Shown here: positions 19,664 to 28,705 of the stretch, in pieces
How the letters are laid out: each line of letters starts with the position of its first letter
Position numbering within the stretch: the first letter of the stretch is position 1
Assembly (NCBI RefSeq): GCF_000013605.1
Contig: NC_007908.1
Span: 2,356,001-2,420,000 of the forward strand
Length of the DNA: 64,000 nt
Source: Rhodoferax ferrireducens T118
GTDB lineage: Bacteria; Pseudomonadota; Gammaproteobacteria; Burkholderiales; Burkholderiaceae_C
Direction of reading: 5' to 3'
Notes under the pieces: generated by a model
Told to the model about the DNA's origin: nothing
What the model saw: the letters and a program-made list of their open reading frames with translations, nothing else
Database searches by the model: none
Position numbers and translations under genes: made by a program

Positions 19664-20200
19664 ATGCGTCTCACCACCAAAGGCCGTTTTGCGGTCACTG
19701 CCATGATTGATTTGGGTCTGCGTCAGAGCAACGGGCCGGTCACTTTGGCGGCCATAAGTCAGCGCCAGCAGATTTCGCTGTCATATCTGGAGCAGTTGTT
19801 TGGCAAACTGCGACGCCATGAGCTGGTGGAGTCCACCCGCGGCCCCGGAGGGGGCTATACCTTGGCGCGCAATCCAGCCGAGATCACGGTGGCAGAAATC
19901 ATCACGTCTGTGGATGAACCGATTGATGCCACCCACTGCGCAGGCAAAGAGAACTGCTTGGGTGAGGGTGCACGTTGCATGACCCACGACCTCTGGACGT
20001 CATTGAATACAAAAATGGTGGAGTTTTTGGACTCTGTGACACTGCAAAAACTGGTGGACGACCAATTGGCCAAAGGGCTTCAAATTGAAGACAAGCCGAC
20101 GGTCAAGCGTGCCATTTCCAGTATGCCGACGATCAAGCCGATTCGCATGAACATACCGAATTCAGTGTTTGCGCTGGGCAATGCGTATTCGAAAGTGTAA
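19664..20200 (+). CDS. iscR: Fe-S cluster assembly regulator IscR
   Basis: Rrf2-family repressor/activator, 178 aa, that senses cluster supply by carrying a [2Fe-2S] cluster. The helix-turn-helix is [20 protein letters not shown]. Cluster ligands visible are Cys92, Cys98 and Cys105 with His108 ([16 protein letters not shown]). The C-terminal tail after residue 140 is longer than in some homologues. AAGGAG precedes the ATG. First gene of the operon iscR-iscS-iscU-iscA-hscB-hscA-fdx, with an IscR-like operator immediately upstream. Confidence 0.97.
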   Translation: MRLTTKGRFAVTAMIDLGLRQSNGPVTLAAISQRQQISLSYLEQLFGKLRRHELVESTRGPGGGYTLARNPAEITVAEIITSVDEPIDATHCAGKENCLGEGARCMTHDLWTSLNTKMVEFLDSVTLQKLVDDQLAKGLQIEDKPTVKRAISSMPTIKPIRMNIPNSVFALGNAYSKV

Positions 20201-20252
20201 AACTGGCCGGTCGATAATTCAGCCTTTTCAAAATAGCAGTAACGAGCCCGCC

Positions 20253-21473
20253 ATGGATACCACACCGCATTTCCCGATTTATATGGACTACAGCGCGACC
20301 AACCCTTGCGATCAGCGGGTGGTGGATGCCATGATTCCCTGGTTGCGCCAGCACTTTGGCAACCCCGCATCCCGCAGCCACGCTTGGGGCTGGGAAGCCG
20401 AAGCCGCCGTGGAAAAAGCGCGTCAACAAGTTGCAGACCTGGTGGGAGCCGATCCACGCGAAATCGTCTGGACCTCCGGCGCCACCGAGTCCGACAACCT
20501 GGCCTTGAAGGGCGCTGCCCATTTCTACCAGACCAAGGGCAAACACATCATTACCGTCAAGACCGAACACAAAGCGGTGCTTGATACCTGTCGCGAATTG
20601 GAGCGACAAGGCTTTGCGGTCACGTATCTGGATGTGCAGGAAGATGGTTTGATTAATCTTGACGCATTCAAGGCCGCCATTCGTCCTGACACCATTTTGG
20701 CAAGTGTCATGTTCGTGAATAACGAGATTGGTGTTATCCAGGATATTGCCGCCATTGGTGCGCTTTGCCGCGAAAAAGGCATTATTTTTCACGTTGATGC
20801 GGCGCAGGCGACTGGTCGGGTCGAGTTTGACCTGACCCAGTTGCCGGTCGATCTGATGAGCCTGACTGCGCATAAAACCTACGGTCCCAAAGGCATCGGT
20901 GCCCTGTTTGTGCGGCGCAAACCGCGCATCCGCATTGAGGCGCAAATGCATGGTGGCGGGCATGAGCGCGGGATGCGCTCCGGCACCTTGCCGACGCACC
21001 AGATTGTTGGCATGGGTGAGGCCTACCGCATTGCCAAAGAAGAGATGGCGGGTGAAAACATCCGCATTCAGGCGCTGCACGACCGCATGCTGGCGGGTTT
21101 GAAAGATGTCGAACAGGTGTTTATCAACGGCCATCTTGAAAAACGTGTGCCGCACAACCTGAACATGAGCTTCAACTATGTCGAAGGCGAGTCTTTGATG
21201 ATGGGCATCAAGGGCTTGGCCGTCTCCAGCGGTTCTGCCTGTACGTCGGCGAGTCTGGAACCCAGCTATGTGTTGCGCGCCTTGGGGCGCAGTGACGAGC
21301 TGGCACACAGCAGCCTGCGCATGACGATTGGCCGATGGACGACTGAAGAAGAGATTGATTACGCGGTTGAGACCATCAAAGTCAACGTGGCCAAGCTGCG
21401 TGAATTAAGTCCGCTCTGGGATATGTACAAAGAGGGTATCGATATATCCACGATTCAGTGGGCAGCCCATTAA
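20253..21473 (+). CDS. iscS: cysteine desulfurase IscS
   Basis: PLP enzyme (406 aa) that takes sulfur from cysteine for Fe-S clusters and tRNA thiolation. PLP lysine is Lys208 in [12 protein letters not shown]; the persulfide-carrying cysteine is Cys330 in the mobile loop [21 protein letters not shown]. The C-terminus TIQWAAH matches the IscS type that docks IscU. Start is the ATG at 20253, giving [20 protein letters not shown]; the 28 upstream in-frame codons are not conserved in character and lack a good ribosome site. Second gene of the isc operon. Confidence 0.97.
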   Translation: MDTTPHFPIYMDYSATNPCDQRVVDAMIPWLRQHFGNPASRSHAWGWEAEAAVEKARQQVADLVGADPREIVWTSGATESDNLALKGAAHFYQTKGKHIITVKTEHKAVLDTCRELERQGFAVTYLDVQEDGLINLDAFKAAIRPDTILASVMFVNNEIGVIQDIAAIGALCREKGIIFHVDAAQATGRVEFDLTQLPVDLMSLTAHKTYGPKGIGALFVRRKPRIRIEAQMHGGGHERGMRSGTLPTHQIVGMGEAYRIAKEEMAGENIRIQALHDRMLAGLKDVEQVFINGHLEKRVPHNLNMSFNYVEGESLMMGIKGLAVSSGSACTSASLEPSYVLRALGRSDELAHSSLRMTIGRWTTEEEIDYAVETIKVNVAKLRELSPLWDMYKEGIDISTIQWAAH

Positions 21474-21528
21474 CCGTATCGTCATGGATGCTGGAACAGG
21501 CCCGGCACGACAAACAGGAGAAAGAAAA

Positions 21529-21927
21529 ATGGCATATTCTGACAAGGTTGTTGACCACTACGAAAATCCCCGCAACGTCGGATCCTTCGACAAGGGCGAT
21601 GAGTCGGTTGGTACCGGCATGGTCGGCGCACCGGCTTGCGGTGACGTGATGAAGTTGCAGATCAAGGTCAATTCAGAAACCGGCGTGATTGAAGATGCGC
21701 GCTTCAAAACCTACGGCTGTGGCTCGGCCATTGCTTCGTCGTCTTTGGTCACCGAGTGGGTCAAGGGCAAGACGCTGGATCAAGCGGCGGCGCTTAAAAA
21801 CAGCGAAATCGCTGAGGAATTGGCTTTGCCACCGGTCAAAATCCATTGCTCCATCCTGGCTGAAGATGCCATCAAGGCAGCAGTCGATGACTATCGAAAA
21901 AAACACGTCGCTGCGCTGACGAACTGA
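21529..21927 (+). CDS. iscU: Fe-S cluster scaffold IscU
   Basis: Scaffold on which the [2Fe-2S] cluster is built, 132 aa. Conserved cysteines are all present: [20 protein letters not shown] and [12 protein letters not shown]. The LPPVK motif recognised by HscA is there (LALPPVKIH). ATG at 21529 is chosen because CAGGAG lies just upstream (21515-21520). Third gene of the operon. Confidence 0.97.
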   Translation: MAYSDKVVDHYENPRNVGSFDKGDESVGTGMVGAPACGDVMKLQIKVNSETGVIEDARFKTYGCGSAIASSSLVTEWVKGKTLDQAAALKNSEIAEELALPPVKIHCSILAEDAIKAAVDDYRKKHVAALTN

Positions 21928-21929
21928 AC

Positions 21930-22253
21930 ATGGCTGTTACGCTAACTGAGGCCGCCGCACGGCATGTGACTCGCTACCTTGCCAAACGGGGCAGGGGTGT
22001 GGGCGTGCGCTTAGGTGTCAAAACGACGGGTTGCTCGGGCCTGGCTTACAAGCTGGAGTATGTCGATGAAATTGAGCCCGAAGACATGGTGTTTGAAGAC
22101 TTTGGCGTGAAGGTTCTGATTGAGCCCAAAAGCTTTGCTTATCTGGACGGCACCGAACTTGATTTCGTGCGTGAAGGTCTCAATGAAGGCTTCAAGTTCA
22201 ACAACCCGCGAGAGCGTGACCGTTGCGGCTGCGGCGAGTCGTTTCGGGTGTGA
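21930..22253 (+). CDS. iscA: A-type Fe-S carrier IscA
   Basis: 107-aa A-type carrier that passes clusters or iron to targets, especially [4Fe-4S] proteins. The three conserved cysteines are in [13 protein letters not shown] and DRCGCGESF. It begins two bases after iscU and its stop overlaps the hscB GTG (GTGA), so translation of the three is probably coupled. Confidence 0.97.
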   Translation: MAVTLTEAAARHVTRYLAKRGRGVGVRLGVKTTGCSGLAYKLEYVDEIEPEDMVFEDFGVKVLIEPKSFAYLDGTELDFVREGLNEGFKFNNPRERDRCGCGESFRV

Positions 22254-22783
22254 ATCTCCAATCCAACGATTTCGAACTGTTTGGTCTCGCGCTTCAATTT
22301 GCGCAAGACCGTGTTGCGATTGACGCACGCTGGAAAGACTTGCAGCGCGAAGCGCACCCCGATAAGTTCGCCGCGCAAGGGGCTGCCGCGCAGCGTGTGG
22401 CCATGCAGTGGTCGGTGCGTATCAACGAGGCTTACCAGCGGCTCAAAGCCCCGCTCAAACGCGCGGCTTACTTGTGTGAACTGCGTGGTGCGGCGGTGAA
22501 TGCCGAGAACAACACCTCGATGCCGCCTGAGTTTTTGATGCAGCAAATGGACTGGCGCGAAGCGCTCGATGATGCCAACAGCCTTGAAGATTTAGATGAT
22601 TTAGGCCTCCAGGTCAAGCTGGCTATGCGTGACGGGCTATCTAAATGCGAGCGATTTCTGGATCATCAACACGACTATTTGCAGGCCGCGCAACAGGTGA
22701 GGGCGTTGATGTTCATCGAGCGCTTTGAGCGTGATGTGCAAGCCCGCCTCGATCAGATGGAAACCGTGGAGCGAGGACAATAG
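22250..22783 (+). CDS. hscB: Fe-S co-chaperone HscB
   Basis: J-domain protein (177 aa) that brings IscU to HscA and stimulates its ATPase. The J-domain contains the essential HPD motif in REAHPDKFA; the C-terminal helical domain includes [18 protein letters not shown], the IscU-binding surface. Start taken as GTG at 22250, overlapping the iscA stop; this gives [13 protein letters not shown], the usual N-terminus. Confidence 0.95.
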   Translation: MNLQSNDFELFGLALQFAQDRVAIDARWKDLQREAHPDKFAAQGAAAQRVAMQWSVRINEAYQRLKAPLKRAAYLCELRGAAVNAENNTSMPPEFLMQQMDWREALDDANSLEDLDDLGLQVKLAMRDGLSKCERFLDHQHDYLQAAQQVRALMFIERFERDVQARLDQMETVERGQ

Positions 22784-22808
22784 CGTCTCTATCCTGAACA
22801 AAGAAATC

Positions 22809-24665
22809 ATGGCGCTTCTACAAATTTCCGAGCCCGGTCAGACACCCAATCCGCACCAGCGGCGCATTGCGGTAGGCATTGACTTGGGGACCACCCATTC
22901 ACTGGTGGCGTCCGTGCGCCATGGAGTCGCTGAATGTTTGCCAGACGCGCAGGGTCGTGTCATCCTGCCTTCAATCGTCCGTTATCTTGAAGGGGGTGGA
23001 CGCCAGATCGGCTTTGAGGCACAAGCAGCGTCAGCCCTCGATCCTGAAAACACCATTGCCTCGGTCAAGCGCTTCATGGGTCGCAGCGCGTGCGATGTGA
23101 TCGGGCGTGAGAAATTGCCGTACCGCTTTGTGGACCATCCCGGCATGCTGGGTTTGCACACTGTGCAAGGTGAAAAATCGCCAGTTGAGGTCAGTGCCGA
23201 TATTTTGGCGACCTTGCGTTACCGCGCAGAAGACACTTTCAATGACGACCTGTATGGCGCGGTGATCACGGTGCCAGCCTATTTTGACGACGCCCAGCGT
23301 CAGGCCACCAAAGACGCAGCGAAGCTGGCGGGTCTGAATGTGCTGCGCCTGATCAATGAACCCACAGCTGCTGCGATTGCCTATGGGCTCGATAACGCCA
23401 GCGAGGGCGTTTATGCCATTTATGACCTTGGTGGTGGGACCTTTGACATTTCCATCTTGCGGCTGACAAAAGGTGTATTTGAAGTGCTGGCGACCGGTGG
23501 CGACTCGGCTCTGGGTGGTGATGATTACGACCGCGCACTGGCCGATTGGATCCTGACTCAGGCTGGTGTTCGCGCCAAAACACCGCAGGACAAGGCGATT
23601 GCCATCATCGCGGCGCGCGCTTGCAAGGAAGAACTTTCGGCGACGCATTGTGCCGCCTGCCACGCCTGTATTGGCGGCGAGAACGTTAAATTTGAGGTGG
23701 TCGGCGAGCAATTTGAAAAGCTGACGGCAGAGCTGACACAACGCACCATGCGAGCGGTGCGCAAGACGCTGCGCGATGCCAATCTTGACAAGAACGATGT
23801 CAAGGGTGTGGTCATGGTGGGCGGCTCCACCCGCATGCCACAGATTCAGCGAGCCGTTGCTGATTTTTTTGGTCGAGTGCCCCTCACCAACCTCAACCCC
23901 GATGAAGTGGTTGCGCTTGGCGCCGCCATACAGGCCAACCAGTTGGCAGGCAATAACGCCGGTGGCGACTTGCTGTTGCTCGATGTCATTCCCTTGTCGC
24001 TTGGCATCGAGACCATGGGTGGTCTGGTTGAGCGGATTGTGCCCCGCAATGAGACCATTCCGACCGCAAAAGCGCAGGATTTCACCACCTACAAGGACGG
24101 CCAAACCGCGCTGGCGTTGCACGTGGTGCAGGGTGAACGTGACCTGGTGGCAGATTGCCGGAGCCTGGCGCGTTTTGAGTTGCGTGGCATCCCACCCATG
24201 GCCGCAGGCGCCGCGCGTATCCGCGTCACCTTCACGGTTGATGCCGATGGGCTCTTGAGCGTCAGTGCGCGCGAGCAGCTGAGCGGCGTTGAAGCCCGAA
24301 TTGATGTCAAACCCTCTTACGGACTGGGTGACGAGCAGATTGCCAACATGTTGCAAGACAGTTTCACCAAGGCCGATGTGGACATGAAAGCCCGTGCCCT
24401 TGTCGAGGCCCGCGTCGATGCCGAACGTATGGTACTGGCGACGCAAAGCGCGCTGGATGCGGATGGTGACCTGCTCACCGAGTTGGATCGTGCCGGCATT
24501 GATCGGCTGATGGTTGCCGTGCATGTGACAAGCCTCCTGGAAGATCCGGCCCGGATTGAAGCGGCGACGCAGGCGCTGGCCAAAGGCACTGAGGCCTTTG
24601 CGGCAATGCGGATGAATAGGGGCATACAAAAAGCATTGGCTGGGAAAAACATCGCAACGGTCTGA
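22809..24665 (+). CDS. hscA: Fe-S chaperone HscA
   Basis: Hsp70-type chaperone (618 aa) specialised for releasing clusters from IscU. The ATPase domain shows [39 protein letters not shown] and [14 protein letters not shown]. The substrate domain follows from about residue 390 ([17 protein letters not shown]). ATG at 22809 is preferred over upstream in-frame codons that overlap hscB. A short insert with three cysteines (HCAACHAC, about residue 280) is unusual in an Hsp70. Confidence 0.96.
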   Translation: MALLQISEPGQTPNPHQRRIAVGIDLGTTHSLVASVRHGVAECLPDAQGRVILPSIVRYLEGGGRQIGFEAQAASALDPENTIASVKRFMGRSACDVIGREKLPYRFVDHPGMLGLHTVQGEKSPVEVSADILATLRYRAEDTFNDDLYGAVITVPAYFDDAQRQATKDAAKLAGLNVLRLINEPTAAAIAYGLDNASEGVYAIYDLGGGTFDISILRLTKGVFEVLATGGDSALGGDDYDRALADWILTQAGVRAKTPQDKAIAIIAARACKEELSATHCAACHACIGGENVKFEVVGEQFEKLTAELTQRTMRAVRKTLRDANLDKNDVKGVVMVGGSTRMPQIQRAVADFFGRVPLTNLNPDEVVALGAAIQANQLAGNNAGGDLLLLDVIPLSLGIETMGGLVERIVPRNETIPTAKAQDFTTYKDGQTALALHVVQGERDLVADCRSLARFELRGIPPMAAGAARIRVTFTVDADGLLSVSAREQLSGVEARIDVKPSYGLGDEQIANMLQDSFTKADVDMKARALVEARVDAERMVLATQSALDADGDLLTELDRAGIDRLMVAVHVTSLLEDPARIEAATQALAKGTEAFAAMRMNRGIQKALAGKNIATV

Positions 24666-24687
24666 TCCCGATTCAACGAGTAAACAT

Positions 24688-25026
24688 ATGCCTGTCATCA
24701 AAATACTGCCGCATCCCGAGTATTGCCCACAAGGGGTCGAAATATCGGCACCGGCTGGCACCTCTATTTGTGAGGCCATGCTGGACAACCACATCCATAT
24801 TGAACATGCCTGCGAGATGAGTTGCGCCTGCACCACCTGCCACGTCATCGTGCGCGAAGGGTTTGCGTCACTCAATGAGGTCGATGAGAATGAAGAGGAC
24901 ATGCTCGATCGCGCCTGGGGCCTGGAGCCCCAATCACGCTTGGGCTGCCAAGCCATTCTGGCGCGGCAAGATGTGGTGGTGGAGATACCCAAGTACTCCG
25001 TCAATCACGCCAAGGAAACTCACTAG
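24688..25026 (+). CDS. fdx: ISC system [2Fe-2S] ferredoxin
   Basis: Adrenodoxin-type ferredoxin, 112 aa, which gives electrons for cluster assembly. Cluster cysteines are in EHACEMSCACTTCHV and LGCQAI. Last gene of the isc operon; there is no iscX after it. dnaQ follows two bases later, so read-through into dnaQ is likely. Confidence 0.97.
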   Translation: MPVIKILPHPEYCPQGVEISAPAGTSICEAMLDNHIHIEHACEMSCACTTCHVIVREGFASLNEVDENEEDMLDRAWGLEPQSRLGCQAILARQDVVVEIPKYSVNHAKETH

Positions 25027-25028
25027 CT

Positions 25029-25730
25029 ATGCGTCAAATTTTTCTGGATACTGAAACCACGGGTCTGTCAGCCGACACGGGCGACCGCATTATCGAAATT
25101 GGTTGTGTCGAGTTGTTCAAGCGCAAACTCACCGGCAACAACAAACATTTCTACCTGAATCCCGGGCGTGAAAGCCATGAAGATGCACTCAGAGTGCACG
25201 GTATTACTTCTGCGTTCCTGAAGGATAAACCCAAGTTTGAAGCCGTGGCCGATGAGCTGCTGGCGTACGTGAAGGATGCTGAAATCATCATTCACAATGC
25301 CCCGTTTGACCTTGGTTTTTTGAATAAGGAACTGGCCCTGCTGGGCCGCCCCCGGTTCAAGGAATTTGTAGGCAGCGTGACCGATACCTTGGTCATGGCC
25401 AAGGAGATGTTCCCCGGCAAGCGCAATTCACTCAACGCGCTGTGCGACCGTCTCGGTGTTGACAATTCGGGCCGGGCGCTGCATGGCGCCTTGCTGGACG
25501 CCGAACTGCTGGCCGACGTCTACATTAACCTGACGCGTGGGCAAGATGCCCTGCTGATGGAGGCTGGTGCGACCGAGAGTGAAAGCTTGCAGGTGGTGCA
25601 GATCGACCTTGGCAGCATTGTGTTGCCGGTGCTGGCCGCGAACGACCAGGAGTCGGCCGCGCATGATGATGTTCTCAATCAGATTGACAAAGCCAGTGGT
25701 AACAAGACAGTGTGGCGTAAATCAGCCTGA
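25029..25730 (+). CDS. dnaQ: DNA polymerase III epsilon subunit (proofreading exonuclease)
   Basis: 3'-5' proofreading exonuclease of the replicase, 233 aa. DEDDh catalytic motifs are complete: Exo I DTETTGLSA, Exo II HNAPFDLGFLNKE, Exo III HGALLDAELLADVY. The C-terminal tail after about residue 185 would bind the alpha subunit. It follows fdx by two bases, which ties a replication gene to the isc operon's transcription unless an internal promoter exists. Confidence 0.96.
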   Translation: MRQIFLDTETTGLSADTGDRIIEIGCVELFKRKLTGNNKHFYLNPGRESHEDALRVHGITSAFLKDKPKFEAVADELLAYVKDAEIIIHNAPFDLGFLNKELALLGRPRFKEFVGSVTDTLVMAKEMFPGKRNSLNALCDRLGVDNSGRALHGALLDAELLADVYINLTRGQDALLMEAGATESESLQVVQIDLGSIVLPVLAANDQESAAHDDVLNQIDKASGNKTVWRKSA

Positions 25731-25769
25731 AAATAGGGCATAATCCAACGCTTTCCTGAATCGAATTCA

Positions 25770-25844
25770 GGGCGGTTAGCTCAGGGGTAGAGCACAGCAT
25801 TCACACTGCTGGGGTCGGAGGTTCGAAGCCTCCACCGCCCACCA
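25770..25844 (+). tRNA. tRNA-Val (anticodon CAC)
   Basis: Cloverleaf by eye: acceptor GGGCGGT pairs perfectly with ACCGCCC, D arm GCTCAGGGGTAGAGC, anticodon stem CAGCA/TGCTG with loop TTCACAC (anticodon CAC, reads GUG), T arm GGAGG-TTCGAAG-CCTCC, encoded ACCA end. 75 nt. A -10-like CATAAT lies at 25739-25744. Confidence 0.97.
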
Positions 25845-25857
25845 AATAGTTGGATGT

Positions 25858-25894
25858 AAAAAAAGGACTTGGCCTTATGGCCAAGTCCTTTTTT
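25858..25894 (+). terminator. strong terminator after tRNA-Val, facing the por operon
   Basis: Arms of A-run plus GGACTTGGCC and its complement, loop TTAT, ending in six T. The A/T flanks make it work in both directions, so it can also end the convergent oxidoreductase operon. Confidence 0.9.
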
Positions 25895-25929
25895 CTTGGG
25901 TACGCCCGCTAGAGCGAGGCGGCGGCTGA

Positions 25930-27555
25930 TCAAATATCTTCTGGCACCATCTTGATCGCGCCGCAAGGGCACTCTGAGACGCAGATGCCGCAGCCCTTGC
26001 AGTAGTCGTAATTGAAATCAAAACCCTTGCCCGGGCCGTGCTTGATGACCGCATTGTCCGGGCACACGCCGTAGCAGTTGTCGCATTCAAAGCAGTTTCC
26101 GCATGAGAGACAGCGGCGCGCCTCAAACAGCGCATTGCTTTCGTCCAGACCGCCTTGCACTTCCTCAAACGTCGATTGGCGACGGATCATGTCCAGCATC
26201 GGGCGCACCGTTTTGGGTGCGTCGCTGTAGTACCAGGTGTTGAGCTTGTCAAAGCTGGCCAACTCACTCTTGGGTGCAGCGGCATAGACTTCAGCGCGCA
26301 ACCAGGCATCGATGTTACGTGCTGCTTTTTTGCCGTGCCCAATCGCCACCGTGACGTTGCGCTCGGCAGGAATCATGTCGCCACCGGCAAAAATACCAGC
26401 GTGACCGGTCATCATCTGGGCGTCGACCACCACCACACCGTCCTTGACGACCAGACCTGGTACCCCTTCAATCAGCGACAGATCCACGTCCTGACCTAGC
26501 GCCAGTACCAGAGAATCCGCTTCCAGGGTTTCAAACTCGCCAGTGGGCTGTGGAAAGCCCTTGTCGTCGAGCGCCATTTTTTCGACCGTAATGGATGACT
26601 CACCAGCTTGCTTGATGGTGGACAACCACTTGATCATCACGCCTTCTTGTAGCGCGTCTTCCACTTCCAGGTCGCTGGCGGGCATTTTTTCGCGATTGCG
26701 CCGATAGACAATGATGGATTCGGTGGCGCCCAGGCGCTTGGCGGTGCGCGCCACGTCAATCGCCGTGTTGCCCCCGCCATAAACAATGACCCGCCGACCG
26801 AGCATGGGTTTGTCTTCGCCCTCCATGGAGCGCAGCACCGAGACTGCATCGAGCACCTTGGCTGAGTCACCGGCTGGAATGTAGGCGCGCTTGGCAATGT
26901 GGGCGCCGACTGCCAGAAAGACGGCCTCAAAGCCGCCTTGCTCTTTGGCTTCCAGCACGTTGCTCACTTTGGTGTTGTACTCAATGTTCACACCCAGATC
27001 GACAATGCGCTGCACCTCGGCGTCGAGCACCTGACGCGGCAAACGGTATTGGGGAATACCAAAACGCATCATGCCGCCTGGCATGGGGCCTGCTTCAAAC
27101 ACCGTGACTTGATGACCCAGGCGTGCCAGTTGATAGGCCGCTGACAAGCCAGACGGTCCCGCACCCACTACCAGCACCTTCTTGCCAGATGCCACAGAGG
27201 GACGTTCGAATTTCCAGCCGAGCGCAATCGCCTCATCGCCCAGAAACCGTTCCACCGAATTGATACCTACAGGGGCGTCAAGCTGGGCCCGATTGCACGC
27301 TGCCTCGCAGGTGTGATAGCAAACCCGCCCCATGATGGCCGGAAACGGATTTTGTTCGACCAGTTCGCGCCAGGCTTTTTCATAATCACCCGACTCGGCG
27401 TGAAACAGCCAGGCCTGGATGTTTTCGCCCGCCGGGCACTGGCTGTTACAGGGCGGGATGCGGTTCAGATAGACCGGCCGCTCGGTGCGCCACGAGCCCG
27501 TGTGGTTAGCCAGCGAGGTGCCAACATCTAGCGTGATTGCAAATGGTTTTTCCAT
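25930..27555 (-). CDS. 2-oxoacid oxidoreductase electron-transfer subunit: NAD(P)/FAD oxidoreductase fused to 2[4Fe-4S] ferredoxin
   Basis: 541 aa. Order of domains: GltD-type N-terminal Fe-S segment (CNSQCPAGENIQAW, CYHTCEAACNRAQ), FAD site VLVVGAGPSGLSAAYQLARL, NAD(P) site VIVYGGGNTAIDVARTAK, second FAD motif GIFAGGDM, then a PorD-like ferredoxin end (CLSCGNCFECDNCYGVCP and YCKGCGICVSECPCGAI). It probably passes electrons from the TPP subunits to NAD(P)+, or the reverse, as reported for KorC- and PadH-type subunits. Last gene of the operon. Its ribosome site AAGGAG lies in the edge of repeat element A. Confidence 0.85.
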   Translation of the reverse strand: MEKPFAITLDVGTSLANHTGSWRTERPVYLNRIPPCNSQCPAGENIQAWLFHAESGDYEKAWRELVEQNPFPAIMGRVCYHTCEAACNRAQLDAPVGINSVERFLGDEAIALGWKFERPSVASGKKVLVVGAGPSGLSAAYQLARLGHQVTVFEAGPMPGGMMRFGIPQYRLPRQVLDAEVQRIVDLGVNIEYNTKVSNVLEAKEQGGFEAVFLAVGAHIAKRAYIPAGDSAKVLDAVSVLRSMEGEDKPMLGRRVIVYGGGNTAIDVARTAKRLGATESIIVYRRNREKMPASDLEVEDALQEGVMIKWLSTIKQAGESSITVEKMALDDKGFPQPTGEFETLEADSLVLALGQDVDLSLIEGVPGLVVKDGVVVVDAQMMTGHAGIFAGGDMIPAERNVTVAIGHGKKAARNIDAWLRAEVYAAAPKSELASFDKLNTWYYSDAPKTVRPMLDMIRRQSTFEEVQGGLDESNALFEARRCLSCGNCFECDNCYGVCPDNAVIKHGPGKGFDFNYDYCKGCGICVSECPCGAIKMVPEDI

Positions 27556-27564
27556 AATAATCTC

Positions 27565-27622
27565 CTTGCGGGACAGACCGCAGGTACACGAAGTGAGCCA
27601 GCTCTGTCCTCAACTAATTAAG
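27565..27622 (+). repeat. GGACAGA/TCTGTCC repeat element, copy A
   Basis: About 58 bp, starts CTTGCGGGACAGACCGCAG and ends with GCTCTGTCCTCAACTAATTAAG. Arms GGACAGA (27571-27577) and TCTGTCC (27603-27609) can pair. Lies between two por genes and overlaps the porB stop. Confidence 0.6.
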
Positions 27623-28610
27623 AATCCAGCAGGCCAAAGCGGCGGATGTTGCGGTCGGCCCTGGCTTGCAGCCGTGCAATGGTTTCAAGGTCAGGGGTTT
27701 TGCCAAACAGGTGAGCAAAACGCTTTTGTGGTTTCAGGTAATCCTCAATCGGCACCCGGCGCCGGATTTTCGCCACGCCGGTCACCTCGCCGCGTTCGGC
27801 TTCAAAGACCGGAAATACACCGCTCTCAACGGCCAGCCGTGCGAGCCGAATGGTGTCGTGTGAGGCGGCGCCCCAACCGAGCGGGCAGGGGACAAAGATG
27901 TGGATGTAACGCGCGCCGTGAATCGACATGGCTTTCTTGACCTTGTATTCCAGATCCCGCAGGTCGGCCACCGTCGCGGTGGCTACATAGGGGATTTCAT
28001 GCGCCATGGCAATCTGCGGCACATTTTTTCCCTGGCCAAATTCATTGCCTGGATGCGGTCCCACGGGCATCGTGGTAGCGGTGCGCGCTGCCGGTGGCGT
28101 GGCCGATGAGCGCTGTACGCCAGTGTTCATGTAGGCCTCGTTGTCGTAACAGATATAGAGCACATCGTCGTTACGCTCAAACATGCCCGACAAACAGCCA
28201 AAGCCGATGTCGGTCGTGCCACCGTCACCGCCCTGGGCGACGACCCGCACCTCACTGCGACCTTTCACGCGCATGGCGGCCGCGATGCCGGTTGCCACAG
28301 CGGCCGTGTTGCCAAACAGCGAGTGAATCCAGGGCATTTGCCAGGAGGTTTCGGGGTACGGGGTGGAGAACACCTCCAGGCAGCCGGTGGCGTTGGCAGC
28401 TATCAACTGGCCGTTGGTGGCCTGCATGGCGGCGTCGATGGCGTAGCGCGCGCCGAGCGCTTCGCCGCAGCCCTGACAGGCACGGTGGCCGGAATTGAGC
28501 GAGTTGCTGCGCTGGGTGTTGGCCTGTACGCTGCGCTGCTCGGGCGCGAGCAGGCGGTTACCAACCGTAAAAGTACCGGTTTGGTAAAACTTGACTAATG
28601 TTTGTTCCAT
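27618..28610 (-). CDS. porB: 2-oxoacid:acceptor oxidoreductase beta subunit (TPP-binding)
   Basis: 330-aa beta subunit that binds thiamine diphosphate and one [4Fe-4S] cluster. Cluster/TPP motifs seen: HRACQGCGEALGARYAID, the TPP motif GDGGTTDIGFGCLSG followed by YDNEAYMNTG, and FVPCPLGWG. With the alpha and gamma subunits it should oxidise a 2-oxoacid (pyruvate is my first guess) to the acyl-CoA with low-potential electrons. Start ATG at 28610 follows TAGGAAA. Confidence 0.88.
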   Translation of the reverse strand: MEQTLVKFYQTGTFTVGNRLLAPEQRSVQANTQRSNSLNSGHRACQGCGEALGARYAIDAAMQATNGQLIAANATGCLEVFSTPYPETSWQMPWIHSLFGNTAAVATGIAAAMRVKGRSEVRVVAQGGDGGTTDIGFGCLSGMFERNDDVLYICYDNEAYMNTGVQRSSATPPAARTATTMPVGPHPGNEFGQGKNVPQIAMAHEIPYVATATVADLRDLEYKVKKAMSIHGARYIHIFVPCPLGWGAASHDTIRLARLAVESGVFPVFEAERGEVTGVAKIRRRVPIEDYLKPQKRFAHLFGKTPDLETIARLQARADRNIRRFGLLDS

Positions 28611-28618
28611 GATTTTCC

Positions 28619-28702
28619 TAATCGGTTGAGGACAGAGCTGGCTCTTTGATTGGTTGAGGACAGAGCCGGTTCGCTTTGCGTAACTGCGGTCTGTCCCGCA
28701 AG
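28619..28702 (-). repeat. GGACAGA/TCTGTCC repeat element, copy B with an extra half unit
   Basis: Inverted relative to copy A. On the - strand from 28702 it reads CTTGCGGGACAGACCGCAG, a spacer of the same length as copy A, then GGCTCTGTCCTCAACC; a second right-hand half (AGCTCTGTCCTCAACCGATTA) follows. Sits between porA and porB. Confidence 0.6.
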
Positions 28703-28705
28703 TTT

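Noticed and set aside
23031..25004. A 657-codon open frame on the - strand
   Set aside because: Antisense to hscA and fdx, both intact and in an operon; no domain recognised.
25684..25689. TTGACA as a -35 for tRNA-Val
   Set aside because: It is about 49 bases from the -10-like CATAAT, far from the normal 16-18, and lies in dnaQ coding sequence.
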